NCBI GenBank assembly: GCA_902570915.1
Contig: CACGAB010000002.1
Span: 1 to 64,000 of the forward strand
Length of the DNA stretch: 64,000 nucleotides
Direction of reading: 5' to 3'
Source: an uncultured Pelagibacteraceae bacterium
GTDB lineage: Bacteria > Pseudomonadota > Alphaproteobacteria > Pelagibacterales > Pelagibacteraceae
Part shown: piece after piece, positions 56,353-64,000 of the stretch
Position numbering within the stretch: position 1 is the first letter of the stretch
Layout of the letters: every line of letters starts with the position of its first letter
Notes under the pieces: model-generated
Databases searched by the model: none
Told to the model about the DNA's origin: nothing
Seen by the model: the letters and a program-made list of their open reading frames with translations, nothing else
Translations under genes and position numbers: made by a program

Positions 56353-57652
56353 AATTATCAAAAATATTCTTCCAAAAAGTTTGTTTTATAGAGCACTACT
56401 TATTGTGGCAGTTCCAGTTCTAGTGTTACAGCTTGTTGTAACAATTGTTTTTTTTGACAGCTTATGGATCAAAACAACTAAAGGTATGACCAGAGCGTTA
56501 GTAAACGAAATGAGTACACTTCTTGAATTTTATAAAAATGAAAGCTACGATAAAGATGAAATAAATAATCTTTTTTCTATTTACCAAGATTTAAATTTTG
56601 AATTCGTAAAAGATGAAAAGTTTGATTTTGTCTATACCGATAGATGGTTTAGTCCAATAGATCGAACTTTAAGACGTGAGCTGAAATCTAGGTTTAAATT
56701 AGATAATTTTTGGTTTGATACGACCAATTATAAAGAGTTGATCGATATTAGAATTAAATATGAAAGTGGTTATATCAAATTTCTTGTACCAAGAGATAGA
56801 GTTACGAGTTCATCAGCAAGAATATTTGCGCTTTGGATAACTGTTCCAGCTTTGATAATGGTTTTAATATCTCTAATTTTTTTAAAAAATCAAACAAGGC
56901 CTATAACTAATCTCGCTAGAGCTGCAGAAAAATTTGGCAAAGGTGAAGAAATTGATGAATTTAAACCATCAGGTGCCTCAGAGATTAGACGTGCAGGTTA
57001 TGAATTCGATAAAATGAGAAAAAGAATAATAAGACATTTGAACCAAAGATCTGAAATGTTATCAGGAATTAGTCATGATTTAAGAACTCCCCTTACTAGA
57101 ATGAAATTACAAATAACTTTTATAAAAGATAAAGAACTTTCAAAAAAATTAACGGAAGACGTTGATGAAATGGAAAAAATGCTCAATGAGTACCTTCAAT
57201 TTACAAGTTCATCTTTTGCTGAAAAAGATGAGATGTTCAATCTAACAGATCTGATTAATGAAATTATAGAAAAATATGACAACGATAATATCTCATTAGA
57301 ACTTATGCCAAGAGTTTATTTTAATGGAAGAAAAAATTTAATCACCCGTTGTATCAATAACCTTCTAAATAATGCAATTAAATACGCTAAAAAAGTAAAT
57401 ATAGAATTAAACAAAAATAATAATAATCTTTTCATTAAAATTGAGGATGATGGTCCGGGTATTCCAAAAACTGAATATGAAAATGTATTTAAACCATTTT
57501 ATAAAATTAATAAAGGTAGGGCAGACTCAAAATCTAGTGTTGGATTGGGATTATCAATAGCGTCAGATATAATAAAATCCCATGGAGGTAATATTAAATT
57601 AGATAAATCTAAGATGAATGGTTTAAGCGTTAAAGTTTTTTTACCCGTCTAG
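56333..57652 (+). CDS. envZ: EnvZ-like sensor histidine kinase
   Basis: 439 residues. Two membrane segments (about 20-42 and 165-185) flank a periplasmic domain of about 120 residues, then HAMP, the phosphoacceptor His in SGISHDLRTPLTRMKL (about 247), and the ATPase with N box RCINNLLNNAIKYA, G1 EDDGPGI and G2 GLGLSIASDI. The SHDLRTPLTR box is typical of EnvZ. It pairs with the overlapping response regulator; its input is probably envelope or osmotic state by analogy. Confidence 0.93.
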   Translation: MFYGLNKIIKNILPKSLFYRALLIVAVPVLVLQLVVTIVFFDSLWIKTTKGMTRALVNEMSTLLEFYKNESYDKDEINNLFSIYQDLNFEFVKDEKFDFVYTDRWFSPIDRTLRRELKSRFKLDNFWFDTTNYKELIDIRIKYESGYIKFLVPRDRVTSSSARIFALWITVPALIMVLISLIFLKNQTRPITNLARAAEKFGKGEEIDEFKPSGASEIRRAGYEFDKMRKRIIRHLNQRSEMLSGISHDLRTPLTRMKLQITFIKDKELSKKLTEDVDEMEKMLNEYLQFTSSSFAEKDEMFNLTDLINEIIEKYDNDNISLELMPRVYFNGRKNLITRCINNLLNNAIKYAKKVNIELNKNNNNLFIKIEDDGPGIPKTEYENVFKPFYKINKGRADSKSSVGLGLSIASDIIKSHGGNIKLDKSKMNGLSVKVFLPV

Positions 57653-57881
57653 ATTTAGAATTTTTCTTTAATTTAATCTTTTCAATTTTATTTTCTAAAA
57701 TTTCAACTCTTTTAGAAAGAATTTCAAACTCATCTTTGCTAGTTAATTTAAGTTTAAAAACCAATTCATCTCTTTTTGATTTTAAAATTGAGAGTATCTC
57801 TGACGTAATATCTTTTGAAGAAACTATACCTTGCTCAATTAACTTGGCGAATCTATCGATTACAAATTTTGAGTTTTTCAT
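57630..57881 (-). CDS. ubiK: UbiK (BMFP/YqiC) family accessory protein
   Basis: 83 residues with the expected C-terminal coiled coil (LTSKDEFEILSKRVEILENKIEKI) of the BMFP/YqiC family, preceded by helices with RDELVFKLKL, and a basic tail (KSRRVKKL). UbiK assists ubiquinone biosynthesis enzymes in proteobacteria. It is convergent with envZ (23 bp overlap) and divergent from lgt with a 49-bp spacer. Confidence 0.85.
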   Translation of the reverse strand: MKNSKFVIDRFAKLIEQGIVSSKDITSEILSILKSKRDELVFKLKLTSKDEFEILSKRVEILENKIEKIKLKKNSKSRRVKKL

Positions 57882-57930
57882 ATATTTATATAATAACTTA
57901 TTATAATTTAAATTATAATTATTATTTGAA

Positions 57931-58713
57931 ATGTTTATTAATAATTTTGACCCAGTCGCTATTCAAATTTTCTCACTCGAAATAAGGTGGTATTCTTTAG
58001 CTTATATCGTTGGTATTTTGCTAGGGTGGTTTTTAAGCAAAAAATTTTTTATTTCTGAACCAAAAGTAAGTGAAAAATTTGATGATTACATAACTTATCT
58101 TATTTTAGGTTTAATTATTGGTGGTAGATTAGGATATGTTATATTTTATAACCTTGAATTTTACGTAGACAATTTATTAGATATTTTTAAGATTTGGCAA
58201 GGTGGTATGTCGTTTCATGGAGGAGTTATAGGGATCGTAATTGCAACTTATTTTTTTGCAAACAAAAATTCACAAAGTTCATTTAGCTATTTAGATATTG
58301 TATCTCTTGTTGCGCCCATAGGTATTTTTTTTGGTAGAATAGCAAATTTTATTAATTCAGAACTTTATGGTGTCGAAACTAATGTTGCTTGGGCAGTCCA
58401 ATTTCTAAAAATAGATAACTTGTATCGACACCCCACTCAGTTATATGAAGCATTTTTTGAAGGTATAGTTCTATTTTTAATTCTAATATATTTTAGAAAT
58501 AAGAGTTTTTCCAAAAGACCTGGCTTTATCTCTGGTATATTTTTGGTTTTTTACTCAATTTTTAGATTTACAATTGAGTTTTTAAGAGTTCCTGATGACC
58601 AGCTGGGTTATTTATTGTTCAATCTAACTATGGGACAACTTGTAAGTATCTTTTTTTTAATCATCGGATTTTATTTATCAATCTCTAAATATGAAAACAG
58701 ACAAAATAGTTAG
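57931..58713 (+). CDS. lgt: Prolipoprotein diacylglyceryl transferase
   Basis: 260 residues, seven membrane helices. Lgt motifs IRWYSLAYIVGILLGW, the catalytic-site GGMSFHGGVIG, and the signature GRIANFINSELYGVET are present, with HPTQLYEAF. It attaches diacylglycerol to prolipoprotein cysteines, needed for the PilQ-type and small lipoproteins in this window. It overlaps the next gene by 23 bp. Confidence 0.96.
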   Translation: MFINNFDPVAIQIFSLEIRWYSLAYIVGILLGWFLSKKFFISEPKVSEKFDDYITYLILGLIIGGRLGYVIFYNLEFYVDNLLDIFKIWQGGMSFHGGVIGIVIATYFFANKNSQSSFSYLDIVSLVAPIGIFFGRIANFINSELYGVETNVAWAVQFLKIDNLYRHPTQLYEAFFEGIVLFLILIYFRNKSFSKRPGFISGIFLVFYSIFRFTIEFLRVPDDQLGYLLFNLTMGQLVSIFFLIIGFYLSISKYENRQNS

Positions 58714-59734
58714 TCTACCCTTAGACAAGTTTATCAGTAACTCTATGTATAATAAAAATTCTGGGTATTACATGAAAAAAAACCCATTTGGTAAAAAAGG
58801 AGATTTTATCACAGCTCCTAATGTATCAAGATTATTTTCTGAAATGATTGCTATTTGGATTGTAAGTTTTTGGAAAAGTATAGGGTCACCAAAAGAATTT
58901 AACTTGATCGAACTTGGCGCAGGAAACGCTGCAATGATGAAAATTCTCATAGAAAGTTTTAAAAAATTCCCATCGTTTTTCAAATCCTGTAGATTGGTAA
59001 TTCATGAAATAAGCCCAACACTGAAGAATATACAAAAAAAAAAATTATCAAATTCAAACATAAATTGGATAAACGATTTAAAAAAGATTAAAAAAATTCC
59101 TAGTATATTTGTTGCTAATGAGTTTTTTGATGCACTAGCAATCAAACAATTTCAAAAAAAAGGGGGTCTATGGTTTGAAAAATTTGTTAGTTTGAACAAA
59201 GAAAAAACTTTTTTTTCAGAAGAAAAAATTAATATGAAAAATTATGAGAGAAAGATTGATTTTAGAATATCTAAAAATCAAAATTTTATAGAATATTCAG
59301 AGCTTGGTATTAATTACCTTAAACAAATTTCAAAAATAATTAAGGCGAGATCTGGAGGAATTTTAATCATAGATTATGGATATACTGAGGATAAAATGAA
59401 AAATACTTTACAAGCATTATATAAACACGAATATTCAGATGTTTTAGCTAAAATTGGAAGTTCCGATATCACGCACAATATTAATTTCCGATTGTTTGAA
59501 AAAATAATCAAGAAACTTGGTGGATTAAAGCATAGTTTAACAACACAAAAAGAATTTCTCACAAAAATGGGCATTAATGAAAGGGCTGAGATAATTGCAA
59601 AAAATCAAAACTTTTTAAAAAAAGCAGATATTTATTACAGATTAAAAAGGCTAACAGATGAAAAACAAATGGGAAAATTATTTAAAGTTATGTTAATAAA
59701 AAATCAAAATAACAATTTTAATTTAGGATTTTGA
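58691..59734 (+). CDS. MidA/NDUFAF7-family SAM-dependent methyltransferase
   Basis: 347 residues of the DUF185/MidA family: NSGYYMKKNPFGKKGDFITAP, SRLFSEMIAIWIVSFW, the SAM site IELGAGNAAMM and FVANEFFDALAIKQFQ. In mitochondria NDUFAF7 methylates a complex I subunit; bacterial homologs are presumed protein arginine methyltransferases. The SAM motif differs somewhat from the more usual GPGRGTLM. Tightly coupled to lgt; the pgeF frame starts 2 bp after its stop. Confidence 0.88.
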   Translation: MKTDKIVSLPLDKFISNSMYNKNSGYYMKKNPFGKKGDFITAPNVSRLFSEMIAIWIVSFWKSIGSPKEFNLIELGAGNAAMMKILIESFKKFPSFFKSCRLVIHEISPTLKNIQKKKLSNSNINWINDLKKIKKIPSIFVANEFFDALAIKQFQKKGGLWFEKFVSLNKEKTFFSEEKINMKNYERKIDFRISKNQNFIEYSELGINYLKQISKIIKARSGGILIIDYGYTEDKMKNTLQALYKHEYSDVLAKIGSSDITHNINFRLFEKIIKKLGGLKHSLTTQKEFLTKMGINERAEIIAKNQNFLKKADIYYRLKRLTDEKQMGKLFKVMLIKNQNNNFNLGF

Positions 59735-59735
59735 T

Positions 59736-60494
59736 CTGATCACTTCTCAAAAATTATTAAAAAATAAAAATATAAGTCATGGTTTTTTTAATAAGAATGG
59801 AGGTAAATCAAAAGGAATATATAAAGGTCTTAATTGTGGCCTTGGTTCTCTTGATAACAAAAATAACATTTTAAAAAATTTAAAAATTGTCAAAAATAAA
59901 ATCGGAAAAAAAACAAAAAAAATTTATTTGGTTCATCAAGTACATAGCAATAAGTTGGTTTTTCTTAATGAAAATTCTGAATTAAAAAAAAGGATTAAAG
60001 CTGATGCAATTATAACTGACCAAAAAAAACTTCCGATAGCTGTATTGACCGCAGATTGTGTGCCAGTATTGTTATATGACTATGAAAAAAAAATTATCGC
60101 AGCTATACATGCTGGTTGGAAGGGTGCATATAAAGGCATAATCAAAAATGTTATTAATTTTATGCTTAAAAAAGGTTGTAATCCAAAAAATATTATTGGG
60201 GCAATTGGTCCATCAATTACTCAAAAAAACTACGAAGTAAAAGCCGACTTTAAAAAAAAATTTATTGAAAAACATAAAAAAAACAAAATTTTCTTTAAAA
60301 ATAAAAAAAAACTAATTTATTTTGACTTACCAAATTATGTCAAAACTCAACTTAAATCACAAAAAATCAATAAAATCGATATGATTAAAATCGATACATT
60401 TGATAGAAAAAATAATTTTTTTAGTGCAAGAAGATCATTAAAATTAAATCTCAATGATTATGGTAGAAATATTTCAATAATTATGATTAATTAA
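59736..60494 (+). CDS. pgeF: PgeF (YfiH/DUF152) multicopper-like purine nucleoside phosphorylase family protein
   Basis: The ORF track begins at TTG 59928 (188 residues), but the same frame is open upstream to 59727 and encodes the conserved N-terminus [25 protein letters not shown]. No ATG, GTG or TTG exists in that part, so translation probably starts at CTG 59736 or the following ATC, giving about 252 residues, the usual size. Downstream motifs are [30 protein letters not shown] and IGAIGPSI, with the metal-binding His and Cys. The family edits peptidoglycan precursors or cleaves purine nucleosides. It starts 1 bp after the midA stop, so coupling may help a weak start. Confidence 0.88.
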   Translation: MITSQKLLKNKNISHGFFNKNGGKSKGIYKGLNCGLGSLDNKNNILKNLKIVKNKIGKKTKKIYLVHQVHSNKLVFLNENSELKKRIKADAIITDQKKLPIAVLTADCVPVLLYDYEKKIIAAIHAGWKGAYKGIIKNVINFMLKKGCNPKNIIGAIGPSITQKNYEVKADFKKKFIEKHKKNKIFFKNKKKLIYFDLPNYVKTQLKSQKINKIDMIKIDTFDRKNNFFSARRSLKLNLNDYGRNISIIMIN

Positions 60495-60501
60495 GTTTTT
60501 C

Positions 60502-61434
60502 ATGAAATTATTAACTGGAAATAGTAATAAGATCCTAAGTAAAAATATCGCCAAGTATTTAAAATCTAAACTTGTCAATTCCAGTATAAGAAAGTTTGCA
60601 GATGGTGAAATTTACATTGAAATAAATGAAAACATAAGAGGCAATAGTATTTTTATAATTCAATCAATTTCTTCACCAGCTAATGATAATTTAATGGAAT
60701 TATTATTATGTATTGATGCTTTAAAAAGATCATCAGCAAAAAATATAACTGCTGTAATCCCTTATTTTGGCTATGCAAGACAAGATAGAAAAGTTGTACC
60801 AAGAACATCTATATCAGCAAAGCTTGTTTCAAATTTAATTACTCAAGCTGGAGCAGACAGAGTAGTAACAGTTGATCTCCATGCTGGTCAGATACAAGGT
60901 TTTTTTGATATTCCAGTAGATAATCTTTTTGCAACTCCAATATTTGCGCGACACATTAAAAAAAAAATTAAAAGTAAAGATATAATCTGTGTTGCACCAG
61001 ATGTTGGTGGTACAGAAAGAGCTAGAGCGCTTGGAAAAATTTTAAATGTTGGACTTGCAATAGTTGATAAAAGGAGACCTAAGCCAGGACAATCTCAAGT
61101 AATGAATATAATTGGTGATGTTAAAGGTAAAACTTGTATTCTTGTCGATGACATAATTGACTCTGGTGGAACGATAGTTAATGCAGCTAGAGCTTTAAAA
61201 AATAGAGGTGCTAAGGATGTTTTTGTTTATATAACGCATGGTGTGCTAAGTGGGGACGCAGTAAAAAAAATTAAAAAATCTGTCATCAAAAATTTGGTAA
61301 TAACTGATACAATTGATAATGTTGAAAGAACGAAAAATGTAAAAAATATAGAAGTTTTACCAATTTCTGGCCTTATGGGTGAGGCAATTAAAAGAATTTC
61401 TAATTCAACTTCCGTTTCAGATTTATTTAAATAA
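60502..61434 (+). CDS. prs: Ribose-phosphate pyrophosphokinase
   Basis: 310 residues. The catalytic loop region [19 protein letters not shown], the metal site [19 protein letters not shown], and the PRPP signature [21 protein letters not shown] are intact. It makes PRPP for nucleotides, histidine and tryptophan. It begins 7 bp after pgeF and is followed by rplY, an order common in alphaproteobacteria. Confidence 0.97.
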   Translation: MKLLTGNSNKILSKNIAKYLKSKLVNSSIRKFADGEIYIEINENIRGNSIFIIQSISSPANDNLMELLLCIDALKRSSAKNITAVIPYFGYARQDRKVVPRTSISAKLVSNLITQAGADRVVTVDLHAGQIQGFFDIPVDNLFATPIFARHIKKKIKSKDIICVAPDVGGTERARALGKILNVGLAIVDKRRPKPGQSQVMNIIGDVKGKTCILVDDIIDSGGTIVNAARALKNRGAKDVFVYITHGVLSGDAVKKIKKSVIKNLVITDTIDNVERTKNVKNIEVLPISGLMGEAIKRISNSTSVSDLFK

Positions 61435-61477
61435 TTACCTTGATTATTTATCAACATGAGTTAAAAAACCCTCTTTT

Positions 61478-62206
61478 ATGAATTCATTAGAAGCTAACAT
61501 TAGAGATAACAAAACTAAGGGTGAATTAAACGCCATTAGAAACAATGGAGAGGTTCCTGCAATTGTTTATGGCGGTAAAGATGAAAATCAAAAAGTTTCT
61601 ATTTCAAAAAAAAAACTTAAATACTTAATTGAGAAAGAAAATTTTTTATCAAATATCATAACACTAAATGTTGGTGGTAAAAATTTAAATGTTTTACCAC
61701 GAGAAGTAAAGTATCATATCTTAAGTGATGAACCAACTCATGTTGATTTTTTGAGAATTTTACCTGGTGTTAAAATTAAAATTGATGTTCCAGTAAACTT
61801 CATCAATCATGACAAATCTCCAGGACTTAAAAGAGGCGGAGTATTAAACATTGTCAGAAGAAAAATCGAATTGAGATGTCCTAGTGAAAAAATTCCTGAA
61901 AATATTACAATTGATTTGGATGGTGTAGATATTGGTGAAAGTTTTAAAATTTCATCTGTAAAATTAGATAGTGAAGTAACTCCTACCATTCAAGGAAGAG
62001 ATTTCGTAATTGCAACTCTAGCGGCGCCGACTGTAATGAAAGAACCAGAAAAACCAGCTGAGGCTGAAACAGCAGAAGGCGAACCAGGGGCAGAGGGATC
62101 AGAGACTGCAGCAGCTGATGGTGAAAAGACACCAGCCGAAGGTGAAAAAAAAGATGCTGATGATAAAAAAACTGCCGAAAAAAAACCTTCAGAAGAAAAA
62201 AAATAA
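61478..62206 (+). CDS. rplY: 50S ribosomal protein L25/general stress protein Ctc
   Basis: 242 residues. The L25 5S-RNA-binding domain covers about 1-95 (IRNNGEVPAIVYGGKDENQKVSISKK, VDFLRI) and the TL5/CTC beta domain about 96-185. A C-terminal tail of about 55 residues rich in Ala, Glu and Lys (GEPGAEGSETAAADGEKTPAEG) is an extension as in many alphaproteobacteria. The tail's codon use is richer in GC than the surroundings. It precedes pth in a short-spaced group. Confidence 0.93.
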   Translation: MNSLEANIRDNKTKGELNAIRNNGEVPAIVYGGKDENQKVSISKKKLKYLIEKENFLSNIITLNVGGKNLNVLPREVKYHILSDEPTHVDFLRILPGVKIKIDVPVNFINHDKSPGLKRGGVLNIVRRKIELRCPSEKIPENITIDLDGVDIGESFKISSVKLDSEVTPTIQGRDFVIATLAAPTVMKEPEKPAEAETAEGEPGAEGSETAAADGEKTPAEGEKKDADDKKTAEKKPSEEKK

Positions 62207-62240
62207 TATCATTAAATTGGATAAAATTTCTCAATAATTT

Positions 62241-62801
62241 ATGCTTTTGTTTGTAGGTCTAGGTAACCCAACTCCAGATAGCGAAAATAATCGACATAAT
62301 GTGGGTTTTAAAATCATAGACAACATTAATAAGAAATATAGTCTTTCTAAGCAAAAGCCAAAATTTAAAGGTCTTCTTACAACTGGAAATATTAACAATA
62401 AGAAAATTTATGCAATTAAGCCCCTAACATTTATGAACAATTCAGGCATTTGCATAAGAGAATTAATTGAATATTTTAAAATTGATGCCGAAGATGTAAT
62501 AGTTTTTCATGATGATCTTGATGTTGAATTAGGAAAAATTAAAGTAAAATTCGGTGGATCAAGTGCAGGTCACAATGGGATTGCCTCAATAGATAAATTC
62601 ATCGGTAAAGATTACTCAAGGGTTAGGGTGGGTATAGGAAAACCTAAGAATGGGATTGAAGTTTCAGATTACGTTTTACAAAATTTTGATGAAGATGAAA
62701 CAGTTGGCATTAAAAAAATTTCAAATAGTATCACTGAATCAATTTCTATTTTGGTAGAAAAAAAATTAGATTTATTCTCAAGTACAGTTAATAATAAATA
62801 A
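62241..62801 (+). CDS. pth: Peptidyl-tRNA hydrolase
   Basis: 186 residues. Active-site motif FVGLGNPTPDSENNRHNVGF with the catalytic His, KPLTFMNNSG, FHDDLDVELGKIKVKFGGSSAGHNGI and YSRVRVGIGKP are all characteristic. It frees peptidyl-tRNAs stalled in translation. Its TAA overlaps the ychF ATG (TAATG). Confidence 0.97.
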   Translation: MLLFVGLGNPTPDSENNRHNVGFKIIDNINKKYSLSKQKPKFKGLLTTGNINNKKIYAIKPLTFMNNSGICIRELIEYFKIDAEDVIVFHDDLDVELGKIKVKFGGSSAGHNGIASIDKFIGKDYSRVRVGIGKPKNGIEVSDYVLQNFDEDETVGIKKISNSITESISILVEKKLDLFSSTVNNK

Positions 62802-63874
62802 TGAGCTTGAAATGTGGGATTGTTGGTTTGCCAAATGTTGGTAAATCTACACTGTTTAATGCTTTAACAAATTCAAATAAAGCACAAGCTGCAAATTTTC
62901 CATTTTGTACAATAGATCCTAATGTAGGTATTGTTGCTGTCCCTGATGATAGGCTAGATAAATTAGCAAAAATATCCAAATCTAAAAAAGTCATTAATAC
63001 AACAATCTCATTTGTTGATATTGCAGGATTGGTTAAGGGTGCTTCAAAGGGTGAAGGTCTTGGGAATAAATTTCTTTCTCACATAAGAGAAGTTGATGCA
63101 ATAATTCATATGATAAGATGTTTTGACTCTAGTGATATACAAAATGTTAATACAACTGTTGACCCAGTGAGAGATTTAGAAATTATTGAAACAGAAATGA
63201 TGCTCGCCGATCTTGAGTCGATACAAAAACGACTTGAAAAAAATAATAAAAAAAATGTCGATGAGTCAATAATTAAAATTCTTGAGAACACTCTGGAATG
63301 TATCAATAATAATAAGGATATTTCTTTATTAAAAAACCAATTTAATAAAAAACTATTAAATCAAAGTGGGTTATTGTCTCTTAAACCTAAAATATTTGTG
63401 TGTAATGTTGATGAAAAAAGTGTTCAGTTTGGTAATAATCACTCAAAATCTTTTATAGATAAATTTGGCCAACAAAACACATTAGTTATATCTGCAGATA
63501 TAGAAAATCAAATTAACGAATTAGATGTTGATGAAAGAAAAAACTATATGGAAATGATTGGCTTAAAGAGCAAAGGGTTAAGCCTATTAATACAAAAAGC
63601 TTATAATATTCTAGGATTAGAAACTTACTTCACGTCCGGTCCAGAAGAAACTAGAGCATGGACTATTCAAATAAATAGTACCGCACCTGAGGCAGCGGGT
63701 GAAATTCATTCAGATTTTGAAAAAGGATTCATTAGAGCTGAAACAGTCTCGTATGATGATTTTGTCACTAATAAGGGTTGGGTGAATTCAAAAACTAATG
63801 GTAAAATGAGATTAGAAGGTAAAGATTATATTGTTCAAGATGGGGATATTCTAAACTTTCGTTTCAATACGTGA
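62801..63874 (+). CDS. ychF: Ribosome-binding ATPase/GTPase YchF (Obg family)
   Basis: 357 residues, usual length. P-loop GLPNVGKSTLFNALT, FVDIAGLVKGASKGEGLGNKFLSHIREVDAIIH, the NxxE-type nucleotide specificity region (VCNVDEKS) as in YchF, a coiled-coil arm and a C-terminal TGS domain (AWTIQINSTAPEAAGEIHSDFEKGFIRAE). It binds ribosomes and prefers ATP. It is coupled to pth and convergent with petC, overlapping by 24 bp. Confidence 0.97.
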   Translation: MSLKCGIVGLPNVGKSTLFNALTNSNKAQAANFPFCTIDPNVGIVAVPDDRLDKLAKISKSKKVINTTISFVDIAGLVKGASKGEGLGNKFLSHIREVDAIIHMIRCFDSSDIQNVNTTVDPVRDLEIIETEMMLADLESIQKRLEKNNKKNVDESIIKILENTLECINNNKDISLLKNQFNKKLLNQSGLLSLKPKIFVCNVDEKSVQFGNNHSKSFIDKFGQQNTLVISADIENQINELDVDERKNYMEMIGLKSKGLSLLIQKAYNILGLETYFTSGPEETRAWTIQINSTAPEAAGEIHSDFEKGFIRAETVSYDDFVTNKGWVNSKTNGKMRLEGKDYIVQDGDILNFRFNT

Positions 63875-64000
63875 CCAAATTCTTTTCATACTAAAATAGA
63901 CTAAAATTGTAAGAATAATTAAGTATACGATTGCTTTAAATCCCATTTTGTGTCTAGATTCTAAATGAGGTTCAGCTGCCCACATCAGAAAAGTAGTGAC
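63851..64000 (-). CDS. petC: Cytochrome c1, C-terminal end (runs off the window)
   Basis: The last 49 residues of a minus-strand gene, absent from the ORF track because the start is outside. The sequence FLMWAAEPHLESRHKMGFKA followed by a membrane helix (IVYLIILTILVYFSM) and a basic end is the conserved C-terminal anchor of cytochrome c1 of the bc1 complex. Its stop at 63851-63853 lies inside the 3' end of ychF. The haem-binding part is not visible, but the anchor sequence is distinctive. Confidence 0.88.
   Translation of the reverse strand, partial: VTTFLMWAAEPHLESRHKMGFKAIVYLIILTILVYFSMKRIWSRIETKV

Noticed and set aside
59928-60494. Short pgeF starting at TTG 59928
   Set aside because: It would drop the conserved GFFNKNGG and LNCGLGS region, which is encoded upstream in the same frame.

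Overview
The window looks like a streamlined, very AT-rich alphaproteobacterial chromosome, most probably a SAR11 (Pelagibacterales) relative. The evidence is the low GC, spacers often under 20 bp, many overlapping start/stop codons, and housekeeping blocks such as yqeY-dnaG, carA-carB, uvrC-pgsA, ompR-envZ, prs-rplY-pth-ychF and a cytochrome c1 end. Placement rests on recognised protein families and style, not on a database search. I see no tRNA, rRNA, CRISPR array, transposase or phage module.

Layout. 1-5375: dnaG (partial) and yqeY on the minus strand, then carA-carB on the plus strand; carA is split by a frameshift in a run of ten A. 5377-20716, all minus strand: three tandem secreted beta-propeller/beta-barrel proteins, a CHASE2-PP2C phosphatase, a FecR-domain protein with a long lysine-rich tail, a TPR/beta-barrel protein, an ammonium transporter fused to a PP2C phosphatase, a small lipoprotein and two type IV prepilins. 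20888-21600: a STAS anti-anti-sigma-like protein and an RsbW-like kinase on the plus strand. 21597-29662: pilC, pilB, pilQ, pilP, pilO and a fused pilM-pilN gene. 29663-30215: a gene-free AT-rich stretch with eight copies of a TCTAACACA motif, several about 21 bp apart, four in each orientation. 30216-32741: a small membrane protein, a GAF-PP2C phosphatase and the prepilin peptidase pilD. 32738-42421: a minor-pilin operon pilT-fimT-pilV-pilW-pilX-unknown-pilY1. 42627-64000: a small orphan gene, then mostly housekeeping genes (ELM1-like, trxB, aspC, uvrB, folB, uvrC, pgsA, ilvE, marR, ompR/envZ, ubiK, lgt, midA, pgeF, prs, rplY, pth, ychF, petC end).

The most interesting unit is 5-42 kb. It holds a complete type IV pilus set, secreted beta-propeller proteins, and a partner-switching cassette (one STAS protein, one HATPase kinase) with three SpoIIE-type phosphatases carrying three different sensors: ammonium channel, CHASE2 and GAF. 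A shared short motif (ACCCAWWWTGR) lies upstream of the pilin gene, the lipoprotein/Amt-PP2C pair, the FecR/CHASE2-PP2C group and the pilT operon, with a weaker version before GAF-PP2C. My inference is a coordinated regulon in which nitrogen status and other signals control pili and surface proteins. No sigma factor is visible in the window, so the output of the switch is unknown.
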